Of a stretch of 64,000 bases of DNA, positions 36,517-45,227 are shown in pieces. The translations under genes were made by a program, and so were the position numbers. Under the pieces are notes generated by a model. That model made no database searches. It was not told where the DNA came from and worked only from the letters and a program-made list of their open reading frames with translations. Location of the stretch: the NCBI GenBank assembly GCA_028698615.1, contig JAQVWF010000001.1, forward strand, positions 124,001 to 188,000. The letters are read 5' to 3'. Every line of letters begins with the position of its first letter. Within the stretch, counting starts at the first letter, position 1. Origin of the DNA: Syntrophorhabdaceae bacterium (GTDB lineage: Bacteria > Desulfobacterota > Syntrophorhabdia > Syntrophorhabdales > Syntrophorhabdaceae).

Positions 36517-38061
36517 TTGCCTGACAGGAAGAACGTGATCCTTATCAATCCCCCGGTAGCGAAACCCTGTGAACCTCCCGCGGGCCTGGCCAGGCTGGCC
36601 GGTGCCCTCGTTGAAGCGGGCCACCGGTGCAGGGTCCTTGACATGAACATCGAAGGGATGCTCTGGCTTCTGGCCAGGGCGGGTCCCGCTGGCGACACAT
36701 GGTCGCTGAGGGCCGCACGGAACCTCTCGCGAAACCTGGACGCCCTCCGGGACGAGAGAACGTACCGCAATTTCGACCGCTACAAAAGGTGTGTCAACGA
36801 CGTCAACCGGCTATTTTCCTCCGGCGCAGCCGAAGGCACGAGGCTCAGTTTTTCCGATTACGAGGACAGGCGCCTGAAGCCGCTCAGAAGCGAGGACCTC
36901 ATGGAAGCCGCGCGTCATCCTGAGGAGAGTCCCTTCTACGGTCATTTCTCGGGGCGTCTCCGGGAGGAATTCGAGGGCGATAAGGGGAGGTTTGCCGGAT
37001 TCTCGCTCACATACCTCAGTCAGGCGCTTGCCGCTTTTGCGATGATGGGTTTTGTGAGAGATGAGTTCCCGGAGGTGAAGATAATCCTCGGCGGAGGGCT
37101 GGTGACATCATGGATGAGCGCACCGGCATGGGAAAATTGTTTCGTCGGGCTTGTCGATCGTGTTGTGAAGGGCCCCGGAGAGGATTTCCTCCTCGGGCTT
37201 CTCGGGTCGCCGCCAGGGGCGGGGGGCAGAAAGATATCCTCGTCCTATGTATACGATGTGTTTCCCATGAACGACTACCTGTCGCCGGGTTTGATCATGC
37301 CCTACAGTACGTCGACGGGGTGCTACTGGGGCAAATGCAGTTTTTGCCCGGAGACGGCCGAGGGCAACAGGTACGTACAGCTCGGGCCGGCAGAAGCCGC
37401 GGCCGGGATTGCGCGGCTCGCAGCGAAATATCGCCCCTCCCTGGTGCACATCGTCGATAACGCGGTGAGCCCTTCCGTCCTCAGGGCGGTTGCAAATGAA
37501 CCGCCAGGTGTCCCCTGGTACGGTTTTGCCCGGGTGACCGATGAACTGACGGAAAAGGGGTTCTGTGCCGGCTTGAAACGTTCCGGCTGCGTCATGCTCA
37601 AGCTTGGCGTCGAATCGGGCGATCAGGATGTCCTCGACGGCATGCAAAAGGGTATCACGGTCGCCGACGTTTCGAAGGCCCTGAAGGCGCTTTCAGCGGC
37701 GGGCATCTGCACCTACGTCTACCTCCTGTTCGGGACGCCCGGGGAGGATGAGGACGCCGCGCGGAAGACGATGGATTTTGTCGTGGAGCACCATGAGTTC
37801 ATCGGTTTTCTGAACCTCGCCGTCTTCAACCTTCCCCACGGAAGCCCCGATGCCTCCGGTCTCGACGCGAAGCCGTTCTACGGCGGGGATCTCTCGTTCT
37901 ACACGGACTTTGTCCATCCCAGGGGATGGGACCGCAAAAAGGTGAGGCGTTTCCTCGACAGGGAATTCACGCGGCATCCGGCAATAAGGGAGATCATAAA
38001 ACGGCAGCCGCCTTACTTCACATCAAACCACGCACCATTGTTCGCCGACACTTTTTGTTGA
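36517..38061 (+). CDS. B12-binding-like radical SAM protein
   Basis: The 514-residue protein has an N-terminal Rossmann-like, cobalamin-binding-type domain (VILINPP...GLARLAGALVEAGHRCRVLDMN) without the DxHxxG cobalamin-ligand motif. A radical-SAM domain follows with Cys motif TGCYWGKCSFC at about residues 268-278. GVESGDQDVLDGMQKG and YLLFGTPGEDEDAA are typical of the B12-binding radical-SAM superfamily. The reaction is unknown. The start is TTG 36517; GTG 36535 is an alternative. It is 19 bp downstream of the FecR-like gene. Confidence 0.8.
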   Translation: MPDRKNVILINPPVAKPCEPPAGLARLAGALVEAGHRCRVLDMNIEGMLWLLARAGPAGDTWSLRAARNLSRNLDALRDERTYRNFDRYKRCVNDVNRLFSSGAAEGTRLSFSDYEDRRLKPLRSEDLMEAARHPEESPFYGHFSGRLREEFEGDKGRFAGFSLTYLSQALAAFAMMGFVRDEFPEVKIILGGGLVTSWMSAPAWENCFVGLVDRVVKGPGEDFLLGLLGSPPGAGGRKISSSYVYDVFPMNDYLSPGLIMPYSTSTGCYWGKCSFCPETAEGNRYVQLGPAEAAAGIARLAAKYRPSLVHIVDNAVSPSVLRAVANEPPGVPWYGFARVTDELTEKGFCAGLKRSGCVMLKLGVESGDQDVLDGMQKGITVADVSKALKALSAAGICTYVYLLFGTPGEDEDAARKTMDFVVEHHEFIGFLNLAVFNLPHGSPDASGLDAKPFYGGDLSFYTDFVHPRGWDRKKVRRFLDREFTRHPAIREIIKRQPPYFTSNHAPLFADTFC

Positions 38062-38094
38062 TTTTAGCATCTGCGGCTATTAATATGAGGTGAC

Positions 38095-38928
38095 ATGAAA
38101 AACATCCTCAAGCGGACAATGCGTCACCACCTGGCACTCGTCGGGCTCATTATCCTTATACCCATGTTCTTCTGCGCGATCTTTGCGCCCCTCATCGCTC
38201 CCCATGACCCCCTCGAGCCGGATATCAAGAACATCCTTTCGTCACCCAGCTTCTCCCATCCCTTCGGTACGGACACACTGGGGAGGGATGTCCTCTCGCG
38301 GGTGCTTTACGGGACGCGGATATCTCTCCTCGTGGGATTCGTTTCCGTCGGCATAGCCATTCTCATCGGGCTGATCCTGGGCGCAATATCGGGTTACTTC
38401 GGAGGGATGGTCGATGAAGGGATCATGCGCTTTGTTGACCTCATGATGTGTTTTCCGACGTTCTTCCTCATCCTTGCCGTCATCGCCATCCTGGAGCCGA
38501 GCATCTGGAACATCATGATCGTCATAGGCCTTACGAGCTGGATGGGCACAGCGCGGCTTGTACGGGCGGAGATATTGAGCATCAGGAGCAAGGAATACGT
38601 CATGGCGGCAAAGGCACAGGGTTTCAATTCCCTGCGGATCATCTTCCGCCATGTTTTGCCCAACGCTGTGACCCCCGTCTATGTGGTGGCCACCCTCGGC
38701 ATCGGCGGGGCCATTCTGACGGAATCGGCGCTCTCTTTCCTCGGCATAGGTGTCCAGCCTCCCACGCCAAGCTGGGGCAACATCCTCACCCAGGCCAAGG
38801 ACAACATAGAGGTCGCATGGTGGCTCTCCGTCTATCCCGGCCTTGCCATATTTCTCACTGTCATGGGGTACAACCTCCTGGGCGAGGGCCTGAGGGACGT
38901 CTTTGACCCAAGGAGGAAAGGGGCCTGA
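38095..38928 (+). CDS. Dipeptide/oligopeptide-type ABC transporter permease (DppC-like), orphan
   Basis: The 277-residue permease has six membrane segments. It has the OppC/DppC N-terminal motif FAPLIAPHDP, the HPFGTDTLGRDVLSRVLYG segment, and the EAA loop EYVMAAKAQGFNSLRIIFRHVLPN that contacts the ATPase. Such permeases normally pair with a DppB partner, two ATPases and a binding protein for peptides or nickel, and none of these is in the window. Length and motifs are intact. It may follow the radical-SAM gene in one transcript (33 bp gap) and is convergent with the nicotinate block. Confidence 0.88.
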   Translation: MKNILKRTMRHHLALVGLIILIPMFFCAIFAPLIAPHDPLEPDIKNILSSPSFSHPFGTDTLGRDVLSRVLYGTRISLLVGFVSVGIAILIGLILGAISGYFGGMVDEGIMRFVDLMMCFPTFFLILAVIAILEPSIWNIMIVIGLTSWMGTARLVRAEILSIRSKEYVMAAKAQGFNSLRIIFRHVLPNAVTPVYVVATLGIGGAILTESALSFLGIGVQPPTPSWGNILTQAKDNIEVAWWLSVYPGLAIFLTVMGYNLLGEGLRDVFDPRRKGA

Positions 38929-38943
38929 GACGTGAAACGGTCT

Positions 38944-39519
38944 TTACCTCAGTCCGTCCTCGCACTTTGCCTCGTCTTTCTTGAGGCCGCCTATGCGGGC
39001 ATGGGGTCTGCCGCCGTCGGCTACGGCTACGGCCAGCAGGATCTCATCGGACCTTGGCGAGTCACTCACGGAAACGGTCATCGCGTCGAAATGGGACCTG
39101 ACGAAGGCCGCATCCTTGAAATGAAGAGGGATGTCTATCGTGTCGCCCATCTTGCCCATTTTTTTGGCAGAGGGGATGATCGATTTGCCTCCGCCGACGG
39201 CGTTGCGCAGCGGGGTGCCGAGCTTGGGGTGGAGGAGCGCAGCTGCGTGTTCCAGCTCGCCCTTTTCTCCCACGATGGCGGCCTTCCCGTAGCTCTCGGG
39301 CTTTCTATCCGGGCCGAGGGCCTCGACGGCCCGCTCTGATATCACCTTGCCTATCTCGTCGCTGAAATCGATGAGGGGCGTCAGGTCATCCTGAAATGTC
39401 CCCGCATAGGGGTTCTTGATAACGGCGATACAGGCGGCCTTCCTGATCGGCTTCGCGGCCTTCTTTTCTCCGTCAGCCAGCATGTCCTCAACAATGGTAA
39501 TGATCTTCCTGATTTCCAT
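38944..39519 (-). CDS. PF06684 'amino acid synthesis' family protein (DUF1185)
   Basis: The 191-residue protein matches the PF06684 pattern: an IRKAACIAVIKNPYAG block, YGKAAIVGEKGELEHAAALLHPKLGTPLR, GGGKSIIPSAKKMG, HFKDAAFVRSHFDAM and a closing DGGRPHARIGGL. The family name is historical; the biochemical role is not established as far as I know. It overlaps the UPF0280 gene by 32 bp, has GGAGGTGCAGG before its ATG, and is the last gene of the nicotinate block. This implies a role there, perhaps on an ammonia- or glutarate-derived intermediate. Confidence 0.88.
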   Translation of the reverse strand: MEIRKIITIVEDMLADGEKKAAKPIRKAACIAVIKNPYAGTFQDDLTPLIDFSDEIGKVISERAVEALGPDRKPESYGKAAIVGEKGELEHAAALLHPKLGTPLRNAVGGGKSIIPSAKKMGKMGDTIDIPLHFKDAAFVRSHFDAMTVSVSDSPRSDEILLAVAVADGGRPHARIGGLKKDEAKCEDGLR

Positions 39520-40342
39520 CCTGCACCTCCAGGGTTATAGATTTAGTTTTGTTGCCATTGACGGTCGTAGCGATACCTTCCTTCAGCGCTATGGCTGCGT
39601 ATTCTATAATTGTGCGTTCCCTCAGGGCGTTAGCCGCGGTGAGACCGCATCCGAGAGCACGGGCTACAAGCTCAGGGCTCAGGGAGCCGACGGCCACGGT
39701 CACGTCTTCCTCCGGTATGTCCGTCCCGGGATCGATAAGGCGCGCCTTTTCCCGTACGGCCAGATCGGTCTCGACATTGGTACGGTTGCAGATGTGCGTC
39801 GCCGCGGCATCGGCAAGTACCGCCGTTTTCGCCACGGCGGTCACGGTGTCGGCCAGGCCGAGGGTCAGGCTCCTGCCGCCGAAGCCGCTCGTTGCCATTC
39901 CGAGATCATGTACGCCGTCCAGTATCATGACATAGGGGGTTGGTTTTCCGCTGATAATATTGCCGATGCCGACTCGCAGGGGTCGTCCGGTTTTGTTGAA
40001 AAGAGACAGATCTCCGCCATTGTTCACGGTCAGGAGATCAAGGTCTTGCATCGCGAAATGTTCCTTGACCATATCCGCAACCGCGCCGGCAACAGCCGCC
40101 ATTGGTGTCAGATTGTTCTCATCTACGAGCTTCACGGCTTCGGTCATTCGTTTTGCCACCTCAGGCAGATGGGATACATTTTTGATTCTGTATGCTTTTT
40201 GTCTCAAGATCGGCAGGCATTCCCGTATATCTCTGAGAATGCTCCGGACCAATTCTTCTATTTCTTCCCGAAGGAAAAGAAAAGGCACGCCGCGCTTTTC
40301 GCCCGTTATCACAAGGCTGGCGGGACCGACCTCGACGTACAT
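39488..40342 (-). CDS. UPF0280 family protein, ApbE-like
   Basis: A 284-residue member of UPF0280, a family related to the FAD:protein FMN transferase ApbE. Visible features are a VNNGGDL motif (ApbE proteins have a similar N-x-GG-D), a VGIGNIISGKP strand, GVHDLGMATSGFGGRS and LADAAATHICN. It starts four bases after the stop of the 6-hydroxynicotinate reductase gene, so it is translationally linked to it. E. barkeri Hnr is known to carry a covalently bound flavin, so this protein could be its flavin-attaching enzyme. That is an inference from family and position only. Confidence 0.85.
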   Translation of the reverse strand: MYVEVGPASLVITGEKRGVPFLFLREEIEELVRSILRDIRECLPILRQKAYRIKNVSHLPEVAKRMTEAVKLVDENNLTPMAAVAGAVADMVKEHFAMQDLDLLTVNNGGDLSLFNKTGRPLRVGIGNIISGKPTPYVMILDGVHDLGMATSGFGGRSLTLGLADTVTAVAKTAVLADAAATHICNRTNVETDLAVREKARLIDPGTDIPEEDVTVAVGSLSPELVARALGCGLTAANALRERTIIEYAAIALKEGIATTVNGNKTKSITLEVQDGNQEDHYHC

Positions 40343-40346
40343 GACC

Positions 40347-41873
40347 TTACTGGCGACCCCCGTCTTTCTTCGTGAGCGCCTCTTTTACCGGCCGGACCGC
40401 TTCGATATGACCCCCGATCTCCTTGAAGGTGTCGAGTGTCATGGTATATTCCACGGGCAGTATGAACGAAGGGGTCGGTGAAAGGTAGATGCTGCCGTGC
40501 TTTATCTTCTCCACATCGACGAGGAAATTTATGCCTCCCCCGGGGAATATGAAGGGCCTCGCGCCGCCGACGGTGACGGATACCTTGCCCTCGTGGACCG
40601 CCCGCGTCAACCTGATGGGGTTCTTCGTCACGCCGGCGCGCGCCGAGCCGCCGACGCCTGCCGCGAATACCGCGCTCACGCGCGACAGCTCACAGGAATC
40701 CTTGAGGACGTCCAGAAATCTGGCGGCCTCCGGAGTCTGCGCATCCTCGACGAACCTGTCCTTTTTCCAGCGGTAGAATGCGGATTTTCTTCCTGTCGTC
40801 TCCGTGATGAGGAGCGTCATGCCGTCAAAGCACCTGTCTTTGTCGATGTCCGCTACGGCGTCCAGGGGGTTCACTATGTCCGTTCCTCCCCAGCCGCTGC
40901 CCTTATTGAGAAAGTATCGTCCCTCGGTGCTTTTTTGTCCCCTCAGTTGTATGGGGGAACGGGGTTTGTTGAGATATCTTCCCGACGGATGCTCGCTGAA
41001 AAGGCCCGTGATGTGGCCATCGAGGACGATCACCTCGTCGGCGGCCTCGAACATGTAAGGTGCGAAGAGCCCCGTTGTTGCGCTTCCGCAGCCGACACGC
41101 ATCCGTTCTTCCACGACGCCGCCGATCTCGGGCTCCTTGCCGAGGGCAAGCTCCAGCTTCGTCCCGTCCTCGACCTCGACCTTTATTTTCTTGCCCTGAA
41201 GAAACTCGTGGAGGACCTTTGCAGCGAAGAGCCCATCCTTCGAGGTGAGGATGTTCACGCCGCCGAGGGAGAGTATCTTTGATCCATACTCCTCGGTGCA
41301 CAGGTGACCGACGTGGCGTTTGCCCTTTCTGCGGACGTAGATCTTCTTGCCTTCCTCTCCCACGTGGAGATCGGTATCGACCTTCAGCTTCACGCCGCTG
41401 TAGCTCAAGGGGGCCTCGGTGACGACTGTGACGATGTCGATGCCGTCCTTCACGCCGCTGACGATGAAAGGGGAGGGCCTGAAATCGGGGTACGTGGTGC
41501 CCGAGCCGATCCCGGTGATGAGCGGTGTGCCGATGGGCCCGGCGCCGGTCCCTTCGCGCACCAGGTCCACCACCTCTTCATAGGAGTGGACCCGGCCGTG
41601 TCGGATGATCTCCCCTTTTTCGTTGAAATATCTCATGCAGGCGCCATGGGCGCCCTCGGGGATCCTGCACATGATGGGGCATGAGGTGCACATGGGCTGA
41701 TCGGCGGATGTTTCAGGGATCAACGCGCCCTCGGGGCATACCTTCAGGCAGGTCTTGCACTCGACGCAACCGGCACCGATCCGCGCCTTTCTGTCCTTCA
41801 GGGTTATCAGGCTGAGGGGACACACCTCTTCGCAGAGCCCGCAACCTTTGCATTTATCGATATCGATCTTCAT
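40347..41873 (-). CDS. hnr: 6-hydroxynicotinate reductase
   Basis: This ferredoxin-type reductase converts 6-hydroxynicotinate to 1,4,5,6-tetrahydro-6-oxonicotinate, dearomatising the ring without ATP. The 508-residue protein starts with a two-[4Fe-4S] domain (Cys 8, 11, 14, 18 and 36, 39, 42, 46). Four more Cys (62, 65, 69, 79) could hold the [2Fe-2S] cluster reported for the E. barkeri enzyme. The remaining 420 residues match the Hnr-type body. The assignment is strengthened by the enamidase gene 22 bp upstream. A GSATTG stretch about residue 270 faintly resembles flavinylation motifs but lacks the usual Asp. Confidence 0.85.
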   Translation of the reverse strand: MKIDIDKCKGCGLCEEVCPLSLITLKDRKARIGAGCVECKTCLKVCPEGALIPETSADQPMCTSCPIMCRIPEGAHGACMRYFNEKGEIIRHGRVHSYEEVVDLVREGTGAGPIGTPLITGIGSGTTYPDFRPSPFIVSGVKDGIDIVTVVTEAPLSYSGVKLKVDTDLHVGEEGKKIYVRRKGKRHVGHLCTEEYGSKILSLGGVNILTSKDGLFAAKVLHEFLQGKKIKVEVEDGTKLELALGKEPEIGGVVEERMRVGCGSATTGLFAPYMFEAADEVIVLDGHITGLFSEHPSGRYLNKPRSPIQLRGQKSTEGRYFLNKGSGWGGTDIVNPLDAVADIDKDRCFDGMTLLITETTGRKSAFYRWKKDRFVEDAQTPEAARFLDVLKDSCELSRVSAVFAAGVGGSARAGVTKNPIRLTRAVHEGKVSVTVGGARPFIFPGGGINFLVDVEKIKHGSIYLSPTPSFILPVEYTMTLDTFKEIGGHIEAVRPVKEALTKKDGGRQ

Positions 41874-41895
41874 CTGAAACCCCCGGGTTGACCCT

Positions 41896-43041
41896 CTACA
41901 AGGTTTTTCTGACGGACGGCGGAGTGTTCCTGCTGACCTGTGCCTTCACCACTCCGTCGATGATCACCATCGCAACGCCGGGTATGTCGCCCAGTTCTAT
42001 GGCCGCCTTCGCATCCTTGCCGGCTGAACCCATGGGCGCATCGATTATCTGCAGGTCCCCGTCGAAGCCGGGCTGCAGGATGCCGTGGGAGAGCCCGAAG
42101 ACGCCCTTTGTGTTGCCCGTGGCAAAGCAGACCGCTGTTTCAGCCGGGATGTCGCACAGGGCCGACATGAAATTGACCATCCGCCATATCCCGAGAGGTA
42201 TGACCCCTGTTCCTGAAGGGGCGTCGTTGCCGATGATCAGTCTTTTCAATATCCCTTTCTCCTTCATGAACCTGCCGATCTCAAGAGCCGACAACGGGTT
42301 GCCGCAGTGCACCACCTCTATGGCGCATTCCGTCTTTTCAATGACCCGCTTTATCTCGGGTACGGGGATGCTGGTGGGTCCCCCGTTCAAATGGCAGGCT
42401 ACCGTGGGCTGAGCCACGAGGACATCATCGCAGGTCACCGTGGAGCTTCCCGGAACAGATGTGCCGCCCACGTGCATGAGGACCTTCATACCATATTTCT
42501 TTGCCCAGTCGACCATCTGCCTTGCCTCATCGGCCGCCTTTATGCTCCCGAGGCCGATCTCGCCGACAAGCCAGACGCCGTCTTCGGCAAGCTCCTTGAA
42601 ATCGGCTTCAACAAGACCCTTTTCGAGTATCAGGCCGCCCCCGTAGACCTTCACGCCCGCAGGTTTCAGCCTGGCGAAGGACCTCTGGGCGAGAAGAGCC
42701 AGGGCCTTGGTTCCCTTGGGATCTGTGGGTCTGCCGGGCAAGTGGACCTCGCCTGCGGAGATCATCGATGTCACGCCGCCGTGCAGGCTGCTTTCGATAA
42801 AACCGAGCTGGTTCTGACGAGGGGTGAAATCGCCGAATACAGGGTGGACATGGGAATCGATAAATCCGGGGCAGACCGTCATGCCGTTGGCATCGACCGT
42901 CTTGTCTGCTTTCAGCTCACCGCCTTCGATCGCCTTGATCTTCCCGTCCTCGATAAGGATGGAAACGGGACCGCTGACGACGGGACTTTCAATATCTCCC
43001 GTAAAGACAGCCCCAATGTTCCTGATAGTAAGCGTGCTCAT
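41896..43041 (-). CDS. ena: Enamidase (amidohydrolase family)
   Basis: Enamidase hydrolyses 1,4,5,6-tetrahydro-6-oxonicotinate to ammonia and (S)-2-formylglutarate. The 381-residue protein closely follows the E. barkeri enzyme as I recall it: HGGVTSMISAG, GVKVYGGGLILEKGLVEADF, HVGGTSVPGSSTVT, HLNGGPTS, GNDAPSGTGVIPLGI and the ending SRNTPP. Likely metal ligands are His64 and His66 (SHVH), Glu161, His190 and His217, with catalytic Asp273. Fe-Zn content is known for the relative. It lies between the molybdenum hydroxylase and hnr with gaps of about 25 bp. Confidence 0.9.
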   Translation of the reverse strand: MSTLTIRNIGAVFTGDIESPVVSGPVSILIEDGKIKAIEGGELKADKTVDANGMTVCPGFIDSHVHPVFGDFTPRQNQLGFIESSLHGGVTSMISAGEVHLPGRPTDPKGTKALALLAQRSFARLKPAGVKVYGGGLILEKGLVEADFKELAEDGVWLVGEIGLGSIKAADEARQMVDWAKKYGMKVLMHVGGTSVPGSSTVTCDDVLVAQPTVACHLNGGPTSIPVPEIKRVIEKTECAIEVVHCGNPLSALEIGRFMKEKGILKRLIIGNDAPSGTGVIPLGIWRMVNFMSALCDIPAETAVCFATGNTKGVFGLSHGILQPGFDGDLQIIDAPMGSAGKDAKAAIELGDIPGVAMVIIDGVVKAQVSRNTPPSVRKTL

Positions 43042-43066
43042 ACGCGTCCTCCTTTCACTCGGTTCA

Positions 43067-45220
43067 TCATTTTTTTCTGTCCTGTTCCTCCAGAGCCAAT
43101 TTAAGTCGCTCTATGTCACAGGGTAATCTGTACATTCGCACTCCCGTCGCATCCTTTATTGCGTTCACAATACTTGCGGCCTGGGGGATGAGCGCCGGTT
43201 CGCCGACCCCTTTGGCTCCGAAGGGGCCCGTGGGTTCGCGGTCCTCAACGATTATCGCCTCGACGTCGGGCATATCCATGGATGTGGGGATGTAGTAGTT
43301 ATCGAAGGACTCGCTCTTTCCCGGCACGAACTCCTCCATAAGCGCGAGACCCACCCCCATGGCCACGCCGCCGTAGATCTGGCCCTTTACGTTACTCACA
43401 TTGATAGCCCTTCCCACGTCATGGGCCGCGTGCACCTTGATCACTTTGCATACGCCCGTCACCCGGTCGACATCGATCTCCGTCATGTGGGTGGCAAATG
43501 CATACGTGGCATAGGGGGCGCCCTGGGATGTCTTGCTATCCGGCGCTGTCGTGGGCGGGTCGAAATGGCCTTCAAATGCAGGGATGGCCTTATCCTGGGC
43601 ATCGCGGCAGATGTCCTTGAGCGGCCTGCCGCTGTAGTAGCCTTCCTTTTCGAGGTATTTTTTCATCTTCTGAGCTGCATCACAGACGGCCATTCCCGAT
43701 ATGTAGGTCTGCCTGCTTGCCGAGGTGGAACCTGCGTCGAATGACGTGTCCGTGTCCCCTCGTACGAGGTCGATACCCATCTCTTCCATGCCAAGGGCGT
43801 CGCAGAGTATCTGCAAGAGGACCGTGTCCGACCCCTGGCCGATCTCGCAGACCCCGGAATGCATCTCCACCCTGCCTTCAGGGGTCAGGGTGAGATAGCA
43901 GCTTGACGGGTTCGAGATACCCGTGTTTCCAATACCGTAATACATGCATCCCAGGCCGAAGCCGCTGCCGGCGGCCTGTTTGCGTCTCTCTCTCCAGAAG
44001 GGCTCGACCCCCTTGAGGGTTTCAAGCAGACCCGCGCTGTGGCTCAAGACCTGCGAGGTGGCGGTAAGAGAGCCCCTTTTCAGGGCGTTCTTCATCCGTA
44101 TGTCGAGGGGGTCCATGTTGATGAGCTCCGCGATCTCGTCAAGCTGAGATTCGTGGGCAAGGGCGAGTTGGGGCACGCCGAAACCCCTCATGGCGCCCGA
44201 TATGGGATTATTGGTATAGAACATCCTTGAGTTCACAAGGACGTTGGGAACCTCATAGGGGCCGGTGGCATGTACGGCCGCCCTCAGACAGACCGTCTCA
44301 CCGTAGGAGATGTAGGGCCCCGTGTCGCCGATTATGCTCACCTCGACGGCGGTAAGGCTCCCGTCCTTCCTGGCTCCCGTTTTGTATTCGATGTGAAGCG
44401 GGTGCCTCTTTGTCTGCGCAAGGAAGCTTTCCTCCCTGGTGTACCTCATCACAACGGGCCTTTTCGTATGGTAGACACAAAGCGCGATGAAGCCTTCCAC
44501 GGTGACGTCGAGTTTGCCGCCGAAACCGCCCCCGGTGGTCGTCTGGACGACCCGTACCTTCTCCGTGGGGATGGCGAGCAGCCTCGATATCTCCTTCATC
44601 TTGTAATGGATATTCTGAGTGGAGGAGGCGACCACGATCCTTCCTGTATCGTCTGTATATCCTATCCCTGCCTCGGTCTCCATGTAGGCGTGATCGATCC
44701 ATGTCGTGCTGAAGGTATTCTCGACAACAACGTCGGACCCTTCAAAACCCTTCTCCACATCGCCCTTTATGACCATGCGATGGCTGAGGAGGTTTCCCCC
44801 GTCGTGGATGAGGACGGGGGACTGTGCGGAAAGAAAGGGATCCGAGATATTTTCAAGGTTTTCGTATTCGATCTTCACAAGGTGCGATGCCTTGCGTGCT
44901 ATCTCCTCGGTTATGCCAAGGACGACAAGGATGGCCTCTCCCCTGTACCGGACGCGCCCCTCGGCGAGGAAGGGCTGATCTTTCTTGATCGCTCCGAAGA
45001 GGTTCTCGCCGGGTATGTCCTTGTGCGAAAGGACCTTTACGACTCCCTCGAGAGCGAGGGCGGCGGAAAGGTCGATCTTCTTTATAACCGCGTGGGGCCG
45101 CGAGCTGCGGACCACGCAGGCAAAGAGCATATTGTTCTTCTTGAGGTCGTGGGCGAAGGCTGCTGTTCCCAGGACCTTGTCGAGGGCATCAACACGTGTT
45201 ATATCCTGTCCAATGAACAT
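43067..45220 (-). CDS. Molybdenum hydroxylase large subunit (nicotinate dehydrogenase-like)
   Basis: The 717-residue subunit belongs to the xanthine dehydrogenase family and should carry the molybdopterin cofactor. It has TGGGFGGK, an AMRGFGVPQ loop, GQGSDT and the C-terminal GAKGVGEPA with catalytic Glu674. By context it hydroxylates nicotinate at C6 to give 6-hydroxynicotinate; other N-heterocycles remain possible. In E. barkeri this subunit is split in two (NdhL/NdhM); here it is one chain. It is encoded after its two partner subunits (7-bp gap) and 25 bp before enamidase. Confidence 0.85.
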   Translation of the reverse strand: MFIGQDITRVDALDKVLGTAAFAHDLKKNNMLFACVVRSSRPHAVIKKIDLSAALALEGVVKVLSHKDIPGENLFGAIKKDQPFLAEGRVRYRGEAILVVLGITEEIARKASHLVKIEYENLENISDPFLSAQSPVLIHDGGNLLSHRMVIKGDVEKGFEGSDVVVENTFSTTWIDHAYMETEAGIGYTDDTGRIVVASSTQNIHYKMKEISRLLAIPTEKVRVVQTTTGGGFGGKLDVTVEGFIALCVYHTKRPVVMRYTREESFLAQTKRHPLHIEYKTGARKDGSLTAVEVSIIGDTGPYISYGETVCLRAAVHATGPYEVPNVLVNSRMFYTNNPISGAMRGFGVPQLALAHESQLDEIAELINMDPLDIRMKNALKRGSLTATSQVLSHSAGLLETLKGVEPFWRERRKQAAGSGFGLGCMYYGIGNTGISNPSSCYLTLTPEGRVEMHSGVCEIGQGSDTVLLQILCDALGMEEMGIDLVRGDTDTSFDAGSTSASRQTYISGMAVCDAAQKMKKYLEKEGYYSGRPLKDICRDAQDKAIPAFEGHFDPPTTAPDSKTSQGAPYATYAFATHMTEIDVDRVTGVCKVIKVHAAHDVGRAINVSNVKGQIYGGVAMGVGLALMEEFVPGKSESFDNYYIPTSMDMPDVEAIIVEDREPTGPFGAKGVGEPALIPQAASIVNAIKDATGVRMYRLPCDIERLKLALEEQDRKK

Positions 45221-45227
45221 AGTTAGG

